The notes: generated by a model from the letters alone, not told the origin. 64,000 nucleotides of DNA from Adenanthera pavonina (GCA_026686845.1 JAIVEN010000012.1:22198501-22262500); one strand, 5' to 3'. Shown: positions 48,956 through 60,050, numbered from the stretch's first letter. Numbers and translations are program-made.

Positions 48956-49449
48956 TTGGATATCTCAAGGATCTATTGTGCCTATTGAAAGGTCTATAGA
49001 ATTCGCTGATAAATTTCCAAATCAAATAATTGACAAAACACAACTTCAAAGATTTTTGGGTTGTTTAAATTATGTTTCAGATTTCATTCCTCATTTGAGC
49101 AATTTTATCAAACCTCTCCATGAGCGACTAAAATCTAGTCCTCCTCCTTGGACAGATGTTCATACCAATATAGTCAAACAAATTAAGTCTCAGGTTAAGC
49201 AGCTTCCTTGTCTTAACCTTCCAAATCCTTCTGCTCAAAAAATCGTTGAAACCGACGCCTCTGACATTGGGTATGGAGGTATTCTTAAACAACGAGTTAA
49301 TAATAAAGAGCAAGTAGTGTCTTTTACTTCAAAACACTGGAATGATACTCAACAGAATTATTCTACGATTAAAAAGGAGATCCTTGCAATAGTTTTGTGC
49401 ATCTCTAAGTTTCAATCTGATTTATTAAATCAAAAATTTCTACTTATAA
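48942..49449 (+). pseudogene. Caulimovirid reverse transcriptase connection and RNase H part
   Basis: Starts abruptly at FLGHWISQGSIVPIERSIEF, then DKTQLQRFLGCLNYVSDFIP (connection) and the RNase H opening VETDASDIGYGGIL with first catalytic Asp, and NYSTIKKEILAIVL. It ends after LNQKFLL, well before the RNase H domain would close, and is replaced by the start of the capsid ORF at 49450. It overlaps by some 14 bases with the inverted ORF at 48955, so that junction may rest on short shared sequence. Confidence 0.85.
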
Positions 49450-49801
49450 ATGGAGACCTCTTCCACTAAACCCAAAATAGAAATAGAAACTCCTGTATTT
49501 CAGACACCTTTATTTAAACCATTTGAATATACACCTCAACAAAAGCTTGAATTACAAACAAAATCAAAAAACAAGGTTATTGAGCCCTTTCAGGAAAATA
49601 ATCTTCAAGAAAATTCATCTTCCGAAATAAATGTTATTAGCAAGGAACATGATCTCCTTATTGATATCATTAGTAAAATGCCAGATTCTGAGAAAGGAGA
49701 ATATCTTTTAAAATTCAAAGAAATCCTCTCCAGCCCCTCTGGTAGCAAACCATTAGGTCAAAAGAACCCAACCAAATATGACCTTACCCAAACCTTAGCC
49801 T
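49450..49801 (+). pseudogene. Start of capsid ORF plus an inserted duplicate block
   Basis: ATG at 49450 opens a 43-residue stretch (IETPVFQTPLFKPFEYTP) typical of the capsid ORF start. From about 49580 to 49800 it continues with a 222-bp block that also occurs at 50813-51034 with a single base difference. The block ends with a stop at 49801, and capsid sequence resumes in another frame. The block therefore looks inserted out of place. Confidence 0.8.
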
Positions 49802-51688
49802 AACTTTAAAGCTTTCAACTCTGACAACCTCTATGAATGGAACATAGACGGCTTGAGTGAACCAGCTATCCTTCAAACCCTTCAACATATGACCATGGTA
49901 AGCAACGCTTATCAAACTCAAAACGATTATACAGATGAGCAGATAACTGATCTTCTAGTATCCGGATTTACTGGACAATTAAAAGGTTGGTGGGATTTTT
50001 ATCTCTCTGGAGAAGATAAAGATACCATTTACTCATCCATCAAAACTCAGGCAGATGGAACACCCATCCTTTACAATGATCAGGTAATACCTGATTCTGC
50101 AAACCATCTTATTTTTACAATTGTTAAACATTTTATTGGTGATCCTTCTTTATGGCAAGATAGATCAGCAGAACTTTTGTCAAATCTTAAGTGCAAAACA
50201 TTATCCGATTTTAGGTGGTACAAAGATACTTTCCTAAGTAGGGTTCTTACCAGGGATGATTCAAATCAACCATTTTGGAAAGAAAAATTCCTAGCTGGAT
50301 TACCAACATCGCTTGGTAATAAAGTTAGAGACAAATTAAGAAACTCGGTTGATGGCAAAATTCCCTATGAGAATCTGACATATGGACAATTAGTATCATA
50401 TGTACAAAAGACGGCTCTAAAAATTTGCCAAGATAATAAACTACAAAGCCAACTAGCCAAAGAAAAGGAATCTAACAGAAAAGAATTAGGAACCTTTTGT
50501 GAACAATTTGGTTTTCCATCTTGCAAACAAACCAAACCACATAAAAAACAGAAAAAACCTTTCTTCAAAAGAAGCCAACACTATTCAAGACCAAAACTTG
50601 AGCCCAATCTTGAGCCCAAAAGAAATTTTGAATTAAAACCCAAGAAAAATATTGTTTGTTTCAAATGTGGTAGGCCAGGTCACATTTCAAAATATTGTAG
50701 GGTTACCCGAAAATTAAGAAACATTGAGCTTGAGGAGAATGTTTTAGAAAAAATAAACAATATTCTCTTAGAAGAATCAGCATCAGAATCGGAAAAGGAA
50801 TCTTCTGAAGATATTGAGCCCTTTCAGGAAAATAATCTTCAAGAAAATTCATCTTCCGAAATAAATGTTATTAGCAAGGAACATGATCTCCTTATTGATA
50901 TCATTAGTAAAATGCCGGATTCTGAGAAAGGAGAATATCTTTTAAAATTCAAAGAAATCCTCTCCAGCCCCTCTGGTAGCAAACCATTAGGTCAAAAGAA
51001 CCCAACCAAATATGACCTTACCCAAACCTTAGCCAGGTTTAAACAAGAAACTAAACAAACCACTATCTCTGATCTTCGATTTGAGATACAAAATCTTAAA
51101 ACAGAAATTCGCCTTATTAAGGAACAACAACAAGTTCACAGCGAGGCTATATCCCAAATGCAGGATATACAATTGAATAGTCAAACTGATGAAGATAGTA
51201 TATCTGACCCCCCAGAACCTTTTTTAAACTTGATTACAAAGGTTTTAACGCAAAAATTTTATATTAAAGCTAAACTCATTATAAACAATGAATTTATTTT
51301 AGAGGAAGATGTTTTATTTAACACAGGAGCAGAAGCTAACTGTTTTAGAGAAGGCATAATTCCAACAAAGTATTTCGAGAAAACGACTGAACGATTTAGA
51401 GGAGTAGAAAAAACTCTTCTCCAAGTTCAGTACAAAATAACAAATGTTGTTATTGAAAATGAGGGTTTCAAAGTAAAAACTCCTTTCATATTAGTAAAAG
51501 GAATGGGATCCAGAATTATCCTTGGAGCCCCATTTGCTCATTTACTCAAACCATATTTGACAGATGAAAATGGAATTTCTAAACAATATTTGGGAAAAAC
51601 AATCTTATTCCCTTTCATGTATGCTCCAAAAATAAAAGAGCTAAACATTATATCCTCTAAACAAAAACAAATTAATTTTCTAAAATAA
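49802..51688 (+). pseudogene. Caulimovirid capsid and aspartic protease region
   Basis: A long open stretch without ATG at its beginning (NLYEWNIDGLSE). Parts in order: capsid core (GQLKGWWDFYL, ..FLAGLPTSLGNKV), basic region, CCHC zinc knuckle CFKCGRPGHISKYC (about 50658-50699), acidic segment, coiled-coil-like segment (about 51050-51180), and protease region. The protease motif reads FNTGAEANC: the catalytic aspartate is replaced by asparagine (AAC at 51320-51322), so cleavage activity should be absent. ILGAPF of the second protease motif is present. Ends at TAA 51686-51688; the same frame continues beyond the stop. Confidence 0.87.
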
Positions 51689-51836
51689 GAGATCTCTTTT
51701 AAACAAATTGAAGAGCAAGTGGTTTCAAAACCTATTCAAGCTCAAATTTCAAAGTGTTTAAAAGAAATTACAAAAACCATTTGTTCAGATTTACCTAATG
51801 CCTTTTGGGATAGGAAAAGACATATATATATATATA
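51689..51836 (+). pseudogene. Linker between protease and reverse transcriptase, cut by a TA repeat
   Basis: Right after the stop the same frame reads EISFKQIEEQ and TICSDLPNAFWDRKRH, the stretch that precedes reverse transcriptase in these viruses. It ends in a TA microsatellite (51819-51836), and the expected reverse transcriptase does not follow; its start is at 44991, almost 7 kb upstream. Confidence 0.75.
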
Positions 51837-52355
51837 ATGAAGCAAGAGAATTCTGAAAGCACTGAAATAGTTGGATATGGTTCTTCAAGTTATGAGTATT
51901 TGGAAGAACTTATTCTTGAAGATGAATTTTTGGATGAAGATCCTGATGAGGAGTTTCTAGAAGGAGAAGAAAATCCTGGGGAACTTCAAGAAGTGTATAC
52001 AGATCCAAATGGGCAAAAGGAAGATGAAATTGTTTTTGAAGAGCCTAAAATTGAAGATCAAGAAGTAGATCAACCCCTTACCCACTCTGTAGCACAAGAC
52101 ATAGCAAATAGGGATGCGAAAAAAATAAAACATTTAAAAGACTTGTATCCAATTCTTGCAAAGTATTCACACTTTGTGATGAATATGGAAGATGTTGAGT
52201 TCTTCGAGAACGTTATTATTAAGTTAAGAGAAAATCTGAATACACATAACAAGAAATATTCAGATTACACCTGGGTCGATGCGATTAATAGAGCGATGAA
52301 AATATCGAATCGCATTCTTAAGAGGAAAATTGTTAATTACTGTTTTTCTATGTGA
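51837..52355 (+). CDS. Unrecognised acidic protein, 172 aa, at the right edge of the viral block
   Basis: An open frame from the ATG at 51837. The N-terminal half is very acidic (runs of Glu/Asp such as LEDEFLDEDPDEEFLEGEE). The C-terminal half is mixed and ends with lysine-rich ISNRILKRKIVNY. No signal peptide, membrane segment or known motif seen. It may be a third small viral ORF, or belong to the copia leader, or be chance. It is intact, unlike the neighbouring pieces. Function unknown. Confidence 0.45.
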   Translation: MKQENSESTEIVGYGSSSYEYLEELILEDEFLDEDPDEEFLEGEENPGELQEVYTDPNGQKEDEIVFEEPKIEDQEVDQPLTHSVAQDIANRDAKKIKHLKDLYPILAKYSHFVMNMEDVEFFENVIIKLRENLNTHNKKYSDYTWVDAINRAMKISNRILKRKIVNYCFSM

Positions 52356-52721
52356 TTTATGTATTTTTATTTATTTTTTTTGGTACAATGACTATGTTCT
52401 TGTATGGATTTAATATTTTTTTATATATGGTTTATTTGAGTGGGAGCTCTTAAAATATTTTTTTTGAGTTAAATATTCTAGTACTTGCATTAAAATCTTA
52501 ATAGAAAATAATAGTAACATTAGCATCTGTGTGATGGGAGATACACTTGTGGTCTCCTGATCATGGAACTAATGATATTATTATTGTTCTACTAAGAAAT
52601 AATACAAGTATATGACATTGTATATTGTACTGTGCTACATATATATTTTATTAATATATTCTTTAGTTCAGCTCAATAATAGAAGTCTTTTATGTGGGAT
52701 AGTTTCATAACTGATTTGAGG
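52356..52721 (+). other. Noncoding stretch before copia gag
   Basis: About 365 bases of AT-rich sequence leading to the gag start at 52722. No viral match recognised; probably the remainder of the copia leader. The exact right border of the viral insert could not be fixed. Confidence 0.5.
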
Positions 52722-53575
52722 ATGGCAACCAAGAGTATAATGGCTGAGCTAAACAAGGAAGATAAACTAAATGGGGATAATTGGGACATCTGGCATCGAA
52801 AGGTTTCATATATATTGGAAGAACAAGATGTTGTAGAACCACTGACTATAGTCATGGCACAACCAGAAGCCGACAATACAGCTCAACATAGGAGATACCA
52901 AGAGGTTTACATGGCCTGGAAAAGGAAGAACAGCATAGCACAAATAACTATGCTGGGCACTATGGCCAATGACCTAATGTGTGAGTATGAAAAATATTCA
53001 ACTGCACAAGCCATGTGGATGGCATTAAAAGATAAGTTTGGAGGTACCTCTACCACCATACTCAAAGGCTGACAATTAAGTTTGATACTTATAAGTTAAG
53101 GCCGAATACTCCTATGAAACAGCATCTGCGAGAGATGGCCAGCATGATCAAAGAACTGAAGGAAGCTGGGCATGAATTGTCTGACGAACAGCAGAACCAG
53201 GCTGTTATAAGGTCACTCCCTTCAAGTTGGGAACACATGAAAGTCAACTTGACCCATAATGAGAATATAAACACTTTTAGTGATGTGGCGAAACACCTAG
53301 AGCTTGAAGATGAACATCTAGAGGCTTACAGAGCATTTGGACAAGCCTATCTGACTGAAGAAGCAGGAACTTCTAACCCTAAGCCCAATTTCAAAAGGGG
53401 CAAGAAATATCAAAGAAAAGGTAAGAAGAATGGCCCGAAATTTAAAAAGGGAAATAAACCTTTCAAGAAAAGAGGGAAGAAAGGCGGAAAGAAGAAGAAG
53501 ACTGACCTGAGTAAGGTTAAGTGCTATTCCTACCTGAAAATGGGTCATTTTGCAAGGGATTGCCCTGAGCAAAAT
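52722..53575 (+). pseudogene. Copia gag, frameshifted
   Basis: Starts MATKSIMAELNKEDKLNG and follows the copia gag pattern (NWDIWHRKV, YLEEQD-like, AMWMALKDKFGGTS). A frameshift near 53060 breaks it: the first frame stops at 53070, and the gag sequence (RLTIKFDTYKLRPN, SLPSSWEHMKVNLTHNENIN) continues in another frame. A lysine-rich stretch precedes a damaged zinc knuckle, CYSYLKMGHFARDC, in which the second cysteine is tyrosine. Confidence 0.87.
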
Positions 53576-56500
53576 GAATGTGAAAAGGTACTAGTGAATT
53601 ATGTTAATTCACATATATCTTATGTTTCAAGTACTATTTTTTTAACAAAAACTATTTCTTCTTCTTGGATAATTGACTCAGGCTCCACAAACCACGTGAG
53701 CAGGGATCGAGGATCCTTTACAGAGTACCGTCGGTTGCCGAATCAAAGCAAGTGGCTTTATGTTGGTAACAACACGAGAATTGAGGTGAAAGGCATAGGA
53801 ACTTGCAAATTAACTTTGCGAGGTGGAAAAACCTTAATCCTCTATGATGTACTTCATGCACCTGACATCCGACGGAACTTGATTTCTATTTCCTGCTTAT
53901 TAATTTATGGGTTTAATGTAAATTTTCATGATAAAGTAGCAGACATTTCATTAAGGACAACCTTTTATGGTTCAGCTTTTCTTTCAAAGAAGTTCTTTGT
54001 TATGGATATTGTTGATGTATTTTATATGCATGATTGCTTTGCGACTTCTTCCAATTCAAATGTTGATATGGATGCTTGGCATGCTAGACTAGGACATATT
54101 AATCAAAATAGAATGATTAAACTAGCTAAAGAAGGACTGCTAGGTGAAATTGATAAAATGGAAATGTCCTTATGTGAGCATTGTCTGGCTGGTAAAGCAA
54201 CTAGAAAACCATTTGGAACTGGAACTAGGGCAGAAACTCCATTGCAATTAATCCATTCAGATGTTTGTGGTCCTATGAGTGTGAGGACAAAACATGGAGC
54301 TATTTATTTCATCACTTTCATTGATGATTACTCGCGATTTGGTTATGTCTATTTGATGTCACATAAATCTGAAGCACTAGAATGTTTTAGACGATATATG
54401 AATTTAGTTGAAAATCAAATGGACAAAAAAATCAAAGTATTAAGAACCGATTGCAGACGTGAATATTTATCGAAACAATTCAAAAAGCTCTGTGAAGAAA
54501 AGGGAATAGTAAGGCAACTTACAATTCCTGGCACTCCACAACAAAATGGTGTAGCCGAAAGAAGAAATAGAACATTACTAGACATGGTTAGGTCCATGAT
54601 GGCACAAGCCAATCTAACCATTTCATATTGGGGAGATGCAATTTTAAATGCAGCCTTCATACTTAACCGTGTGCCTTCAAAATCGGTCACATCAACACCC
54701 TATGAGCTATGGACAAATCGGAAGCCGGATTTAAATATTTTAAAACCCTGGGGGTCGGCAGCTTATGTCCATGATACTTCCCACAAATATGGAAAAATAG
54801 GTCCAAGAGGGAAGAAATGTATCTTTATTGGATACTTTGAACAATCTAAGGGCTACGTTTTCATTGGTGAAAACTAGGATGGGAGTGTCACTGAAATAGA
54901 ATCTAGAGATGCAACATTTCTAGAAAACGAATTTCCTAGCAGGGGTGAGGTAGATCGTACTGTATTTCTTTATAAATACATGAAGAAACTGAGGAACAAA
55001 TTTATATACCTCAACCTCTTAATTCGAGTGGGAGCTCACAAGGACAAGTACAAGATTCTGTTCAAGAAGAGAATAACTTACAAGAGAACCCACTGCGAAG
55101 AAGTAACAGAGAAAGTGTATCAAAGAGACGTTTCCCAATAGAAGGAACTGCACTTATAGTTACCCCACAAGATTATGATGAGCCTAATTCAATACATGAG
55201 ACTTTATCATGTCCTGCTAGTAATGAATGGAAGAAAGCAATGGAAGAGGAAATGAATTCAATGAGAATGAACCAAGTCTGGGATTTGGTCAATCTTCCAT
55301 TTGGACGTAAGGCAATTGGGAATAAATGGATTCTCAAAATTAAGAGAAATGCAGATGGATCGATTGAACGATACAAGGCTCGATTAGTGGCAAAAGGGTA
55401 TAATCAACAGGAAGGTATAGATTATGAAGATACTTTTTCACATGTTGTGCGTTTTAACTCCATAAGACTGATTCTGGCAATAGTAGCAAGTTTAAATCTA
55501 GAATTACATCATATGGATGTAAAAACTGCATTTTTAAATGGTGAACTGGATGAAGAAATCTATATGCAACAGTCATTAGGTTTCATTGAGAAAGGGAAAG
55601 AGAATAAAGTCTGCAAGTTGAAAAGGTCTATTTACGAACTTAAACAATCATCCAGACAGTGGTATTTGAAGTTTCACCAAGCTATAACCTCGTACGATTT
55701 CCAGATAATCGACAAGGACCACTGTGTATACATTAAGAATTTTGAAAAGAATCTTGTGATATTATCCCTTTATGTGGATGATATACTATTAGCCGAAAAC
55801 AGTCTAAAATCGATTATAGTTATCAAAGAATGGCTATCTTCAAATTTTGAAATGAAAGACATGGGTGAAGCTGACTACATACTAGGAGTTAAGATCCATA
55901 GAGATCGTTCAAGAAAATTAATATCCCTTTCTCAGAAAAATTACATTGAGAAAATTCTTGAGCGATTCAACATGAAAAACTGTAAACCTATGGATACCCT
56001 TATTTCAAGAGGAGAAAATCTAAGCCGAGATATGTGTCCTCAGACTGAGTTTGATAAGAAGATGATGGAAAGAGTCCCTTATTCCAGTGCAGTTGGTAGT
56101 TTAATGTATGCCATGATGTGTACGAAACCAAACATATGTTATGCAGTTGGTTTGGTTAGTAGGTACCAGTCAAACCCTGGACTGAAATATTGGAAAGCTG
56201 TGAAGAGAATCCTGAGATATTTACAAGGCATAGCAGATTATGCCCTATGTTATCAAGGAAGCGATTTACGCTTGGTAGGATACTCCGATGCAGATTGGGG
56301 AGGAGATCTAGATGAGCACAAATCGACTTCTGGATATGTTTTTCTACTAAACAATGGAGCTATATCTTGGTGTAGCAAGAGACAGACTTGTATTGCTTTG
56401 TCTACCATGGAAGCAGAGTTTGTTGCATGTTCTGTAGCAGTACAAGAAGCAGTATAGTTAAAAAGATTCATAAAACACTTAGGGATCATTGGTGATAAAT

Positions 56501-56745
56501 TGGATCCAATTTTGATAAACTGTGATAGTGAGACTGTCATTGCCTACACTAAAGATCCCAAGTATCATAGTAAGACAAAGCACATAGACACCAAGTATAA
56601 TTTTGTAAGAGATGCCATAGCACAGAAAAGTGTTACAATTCGCCATATTCCTACACGTCAAATGATTGCTGATCCCTTCACCAAGCCAATACCAAGAGAT
56701 ATATATGTTGATCATGTAAAATCACTTGGTATTCGTAGGATATGA
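53576..56745 (+). pseudogene. Copia pol: protease, integrase, reverse transcriptase, RNase H, interrupted
   Basis: Order of domains: protease with WIIDSGSTNHV (53670), integrase zinc-binding HARLGH..CEHCLAGK (54080-54195), integrase core with IHSDVCGPM, LRTDCRREY and QQNGVAERRN (D, D, E residues present), reverse transcriptase WKKAMEEEMNSM to SLYVDDILLA (55230-55800), and RNase H GYSDADWGGD, LSTMEAEFVA ending PFTKPIPRD (56280-56745). Breaks: TAG at 54875-54877 after integrase, a frame change near 54960-54975, and TAG at 56455-56457 where relatives have tryptophan. LRTDCRREY has Cys where relatives usually have Arg. The element could move only with proteins supplied by relatives. Confidence 0.9.
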
Positions 56746-57886
56746 TGTAACACAAATCTATGTAATGATCAATTATATGAATAAGATTAAGTGCATTTTT
56801 TCTATAATTGAGTCATTCGAGTACATATACTTATGAAAAATATACAATGTCTAGTATGCCGTACATGTTGATAAGGTTGGATTCCTCATAGAGCAACTGT
56901 CTTTGACACTCATGAAGAGTGGGCAAAGATGAGACATCTTTTGTATTCACTAGCAAATCTGTAAGAGAGCAGATATGACAGTTAAACAATACAAAATAAG
57001 TCACCCTGACAAAAGAAGAGAATAGGTCGGGATGAGATCCAATAAATATAAATTTTGGATTGAATTATGGATAGCCACAATCCATAATACATGTAACCAG
57101 ATGAGAATTCTCCAACAAAGACGTTATGATAAGTGGAAGGATTGGTGGAATTCAGGTTAGACACTGTGTGTGTCTGAACTTAAATCTGTATGGTGTTAAC
57201 AACAAAAACAAAATCGACATACGCTCTTTTGTAATAAGAGTAACATCGTAGCATGCAATTCATACTGCATGTGTTTTTTAATAAATCCACAATTGGGAAG
57301 TAAGTGAATAGATCCCTGCTTCATTACTGTGTGAGTCCCGGAGAGAAATAAAACCTCTCATTAATGTCCTTATGACTTTGACATTTTTCATGAAAAATGA
57401 TTCAATGTTAGCTACTTTAGCATATATCCAATGGTCATGATAAATTCGATCTAAAGGTCTTATACTAGGAAAGCAATTGTTTCATATTGAAATGAAATAT
57501 GGGCGAAAGGAAGATTATCTGAATATATACACACTTATACTGGTGTCTAAGACATGTCCATTAAGAAATTATGGTGTTAACATCTTAAGCGTAGACACTA
57601 AGTATACAAGAGTAAGGCGATCTAAGTTTATATATAAAAACTTCTGAGGGATTAGATTTGTCATGGATGAAGTGTATATGGATAAATCTAGGACATTCAA
57701 GGCATAATACATGAACAAAATAAATGCAAAATACATAAGGTAATTTTATACTGGTCCTTGAAAAGGATTTCTAGTATAAGAATACCTAATTATAGACGTC
57801 ATGCCCATGCGGTCACGGTAGAACACTTAGTATGAAATGGAAATGAAGAATTATAAGAGGTTAACCCATCAAGTGTAAGTGGGAGA
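56746..57886 (+). other. Copia 3' untranslated region and purine tract
   Basis: 1.1 kb without coding match between pol and the 3' LTR. The last bases, gtaagtgggaga (57875-57886), are the purine tract that primes plus-strand synthesis, directly next to the LTR. Confidence 0.75.
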
Positions 57887-58360
57887 TGTTGGGTTTGGGT
57901 TACACCCTTGATAGGTGGAAATTGAGGGCCAAATCATAAGGGTCCAAACCCAAAATAAAATAAAATTATTTTAGTTTTATTTTTTAGTTTAATAGGAGAG
58001 GGAGGGAATGGTTAATAAGAACCGCTCCCTCACATAACGCACACGATGAGAATATTCAGTGGACAGGTGTGCATACGTGATAGCGAGGAAGTTTTCTTTC
58101 TATTGGAGACTCTCTGATCCCGGTGAGGTATCTTTCAGAAAAATTCTCTCTCTAAGAAACTCTCGCTCTCTCTTCCTCTTTGTTAAAAAAACTCTCAATC
58201 GCTTCCTTTAAATTCTCCTTCCCGGAGTGTATCTACGGTGAAACTGTAAACAAAGTCCGAGTGATTTTATTTCAACCGGTTGAGATTCATTTATTCTCTC
58301 TAAGTGGTAGTATACTCCGTGATCGGTATGTATGTCTTCCCTTCCTTTTATTATTCTTCA
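57887..58360 (+). repeat. 3' LTR of the copia element
   Basis: 474 bp, same length as the 5' LTR. Counting by eye gives 16 substitutions, mostly transitions. Followed directly by the target duplication ATATC. Confidence 0.95.
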
Positions 58361-58449
58361 ATATCTAACTGCATATCTTATCTGTTATGATGATTTAATT
58401 ATTTATTTCATACATTTTGGAACGAAAGGAGCATTTGATTTTTGGACTA

Positions 58450-59480
58450 ATTATTAAGCTTTTCAAACACTCAGATGTTGTCTTTAACTCAACCATACAT
58501 AGCTCTTAAAGAAATGCTCACGCACGTAGCTGGTTTATATTTAAGAATTTAAGATTTAGATGCTACCAGTCAAAGAACCTTGGTTTCTTCATATACAAGT
58601 AACATGCAAAACACCACAAAATTAATTGAACGTCAACTTCAAAGAAACCGAAGGGAAAGTGTATTGGAAGCTAATCTGAACATCAACTTCAAAGAAAATG
58701 AAATTAATTGAACATTAACTATAAAGAAATTGAAGGGAAAGTGTGTAAGAAGCTAAACTTATACAACCAAGATTAATGTGAGTAATAGAGGTTCTTATCG
58801 CTTAAATAAATGACTTGGGATTTAATTTTCTATAAGAGTAAATTGAAAAAAAACTTAATCAGAAGGAATCTATCATTTATCTTCTGTATCCCAAAAAAAT
58901 TAACTTTTGCTGTTAGTGGGTTATACTCTTGAAAACCGGAGAGAATCTAAACTAATACACTTTCCCTTGAAATACATGGACATTTAATTTTTGTGTCTAG
59001 ATTGATTCCAGCATATTCTCATCATCAATTAATCTAGTTGAAATGAGTTGCTATGGAATTTGAATAATATAAAATAATAAGTTTATAACAAAAATTAAAA
59101 AGAGACAAAATACAAAATAAATGGAAACGGGCATGAGTTTGTTGTCTCTATTTTCACATTTTTTTTATGTTTTAACTTCAAAATATTTTTTAACTTTTCA
59201 CTTCATATGATCTAAATCAGTTTTTATCAATTTATCAAAGAAAAAATATCTGTTTTTATCAAATATCCATATGATACAAGCATCATCCGAATTTGTTTTA
59301 GCAATCAAGGGTCCAGTCATCTCTTTTTTTTTTGGATAAAACAAAAAAGGAAATCTTTATCATTCAATATTTGGCTGGCAAGATTTGATAATTTCTTAAT
59401 TATAATTTTTTTTGCTAAATTAAAAATTGTTTCAACCGATAAATGAAACACATCCTATTATGAATAGATATAATAATTAG
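58450..59480. repeat. Intergenic repeat, copy B
   Basis: The first 210 bp match 41920-42130. The later part (attccagcatattctcatca, ttgtttcaaccgataaatga, cctattatgaatag) matches 63186-63590. Within it, a short phrase (catcaacttcaaagaaa plus gaagggaaagtgt) is repeated two to three times at 58628-58752. No protein encoded. Confidence 0.72.
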
Positions 59481-59529
59481 CCATCCACTCTCGTTAATTT
59501 TGTTTTGATGACATTTTCTTATCTATATC

Positions 59530-60050
59530 TATGCTTTTGATCCCTCAACTTTATATTGGATTTCATCCTAGTCACCTAACTTTATTTTCTTTCTTTTTAA
59601 TCATATAATTTTTAAAATATAATAAAAAATTGTCCTAGCACCATTTATTTTATTAACAGAAAATGTTAATATATTCAATGTTGATATGTTAATCTTTACT
59701 AACAAATTATCAATATTTTTATTAATATTAGGTTTAAAATATTTTTAATTAAATTTAAAGATTAAAAATAAATAATTACAAATAGACTTCTAAACAAAAC
59801 CTTAATACTAGATATTTTTTGTCATAAAAAATAAATTGGATAAATATATAAGAATTTAGAAAATACTTTATCAGTACTTGATAATGATTTGTCAGTATTT
59901 TTTATTAATATAGTTAACTATATTAGTTATAAGAAAAAATTTGATCATATTTTAAAAGTTAAAGGATTAAAAAGAAATCAAATAAAATTAAACGATTAAA
60001 ATAAAACTTAGTGTAAAGTTAAATACTAAAATTATATCTTTACATGTAAA
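59530..60050. mobile_element. Long inverted-repeat element, noncoding
   Basis: The left end tcaactttatattggatttc pairs with the right-end gttaaatactaaaattatat region, and internal arms (tttttaatcatataattttt / aaaagttaaaggattaaaaa) pair as well. It resembles 22542-23325 in plan. Borders are approximate. Confidence 0.45.

Larger units (their letters stand above)
43318..58360 (+). mobile_element. Ty1/copia LTR retrotransposon, 15 kb, carrying pararetroviral DNA
   Basis: Two 474-bp LTRs (43318-43791 and 57887-58360), each TG...CA, are flanked outside by the same five bases ATATC (43313-43317, 58361-58365). The whole block therefore entered or expanded within one insertion site. A primer-binding site follows the 5' LTR and a purine tract precedes the 3' LTR. 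The order protease-integrase-reverse transcriptase-RNase H in 52722-56745 is the copia order. About 7.4 kb between leader and gag is endogenous caulimovirid sequence, which explains the abnormal length (copia elements are usually about 5 kb). Counting by eye, the LTRs differ at 16 of 474 positions, with no length change. Confidence 0.93.

Noticed and set aside
51837..52355. Calling the acidic ORF a transactivator or virion-associated protein
   Set aside because: No motif supports either; position alone is not enough.
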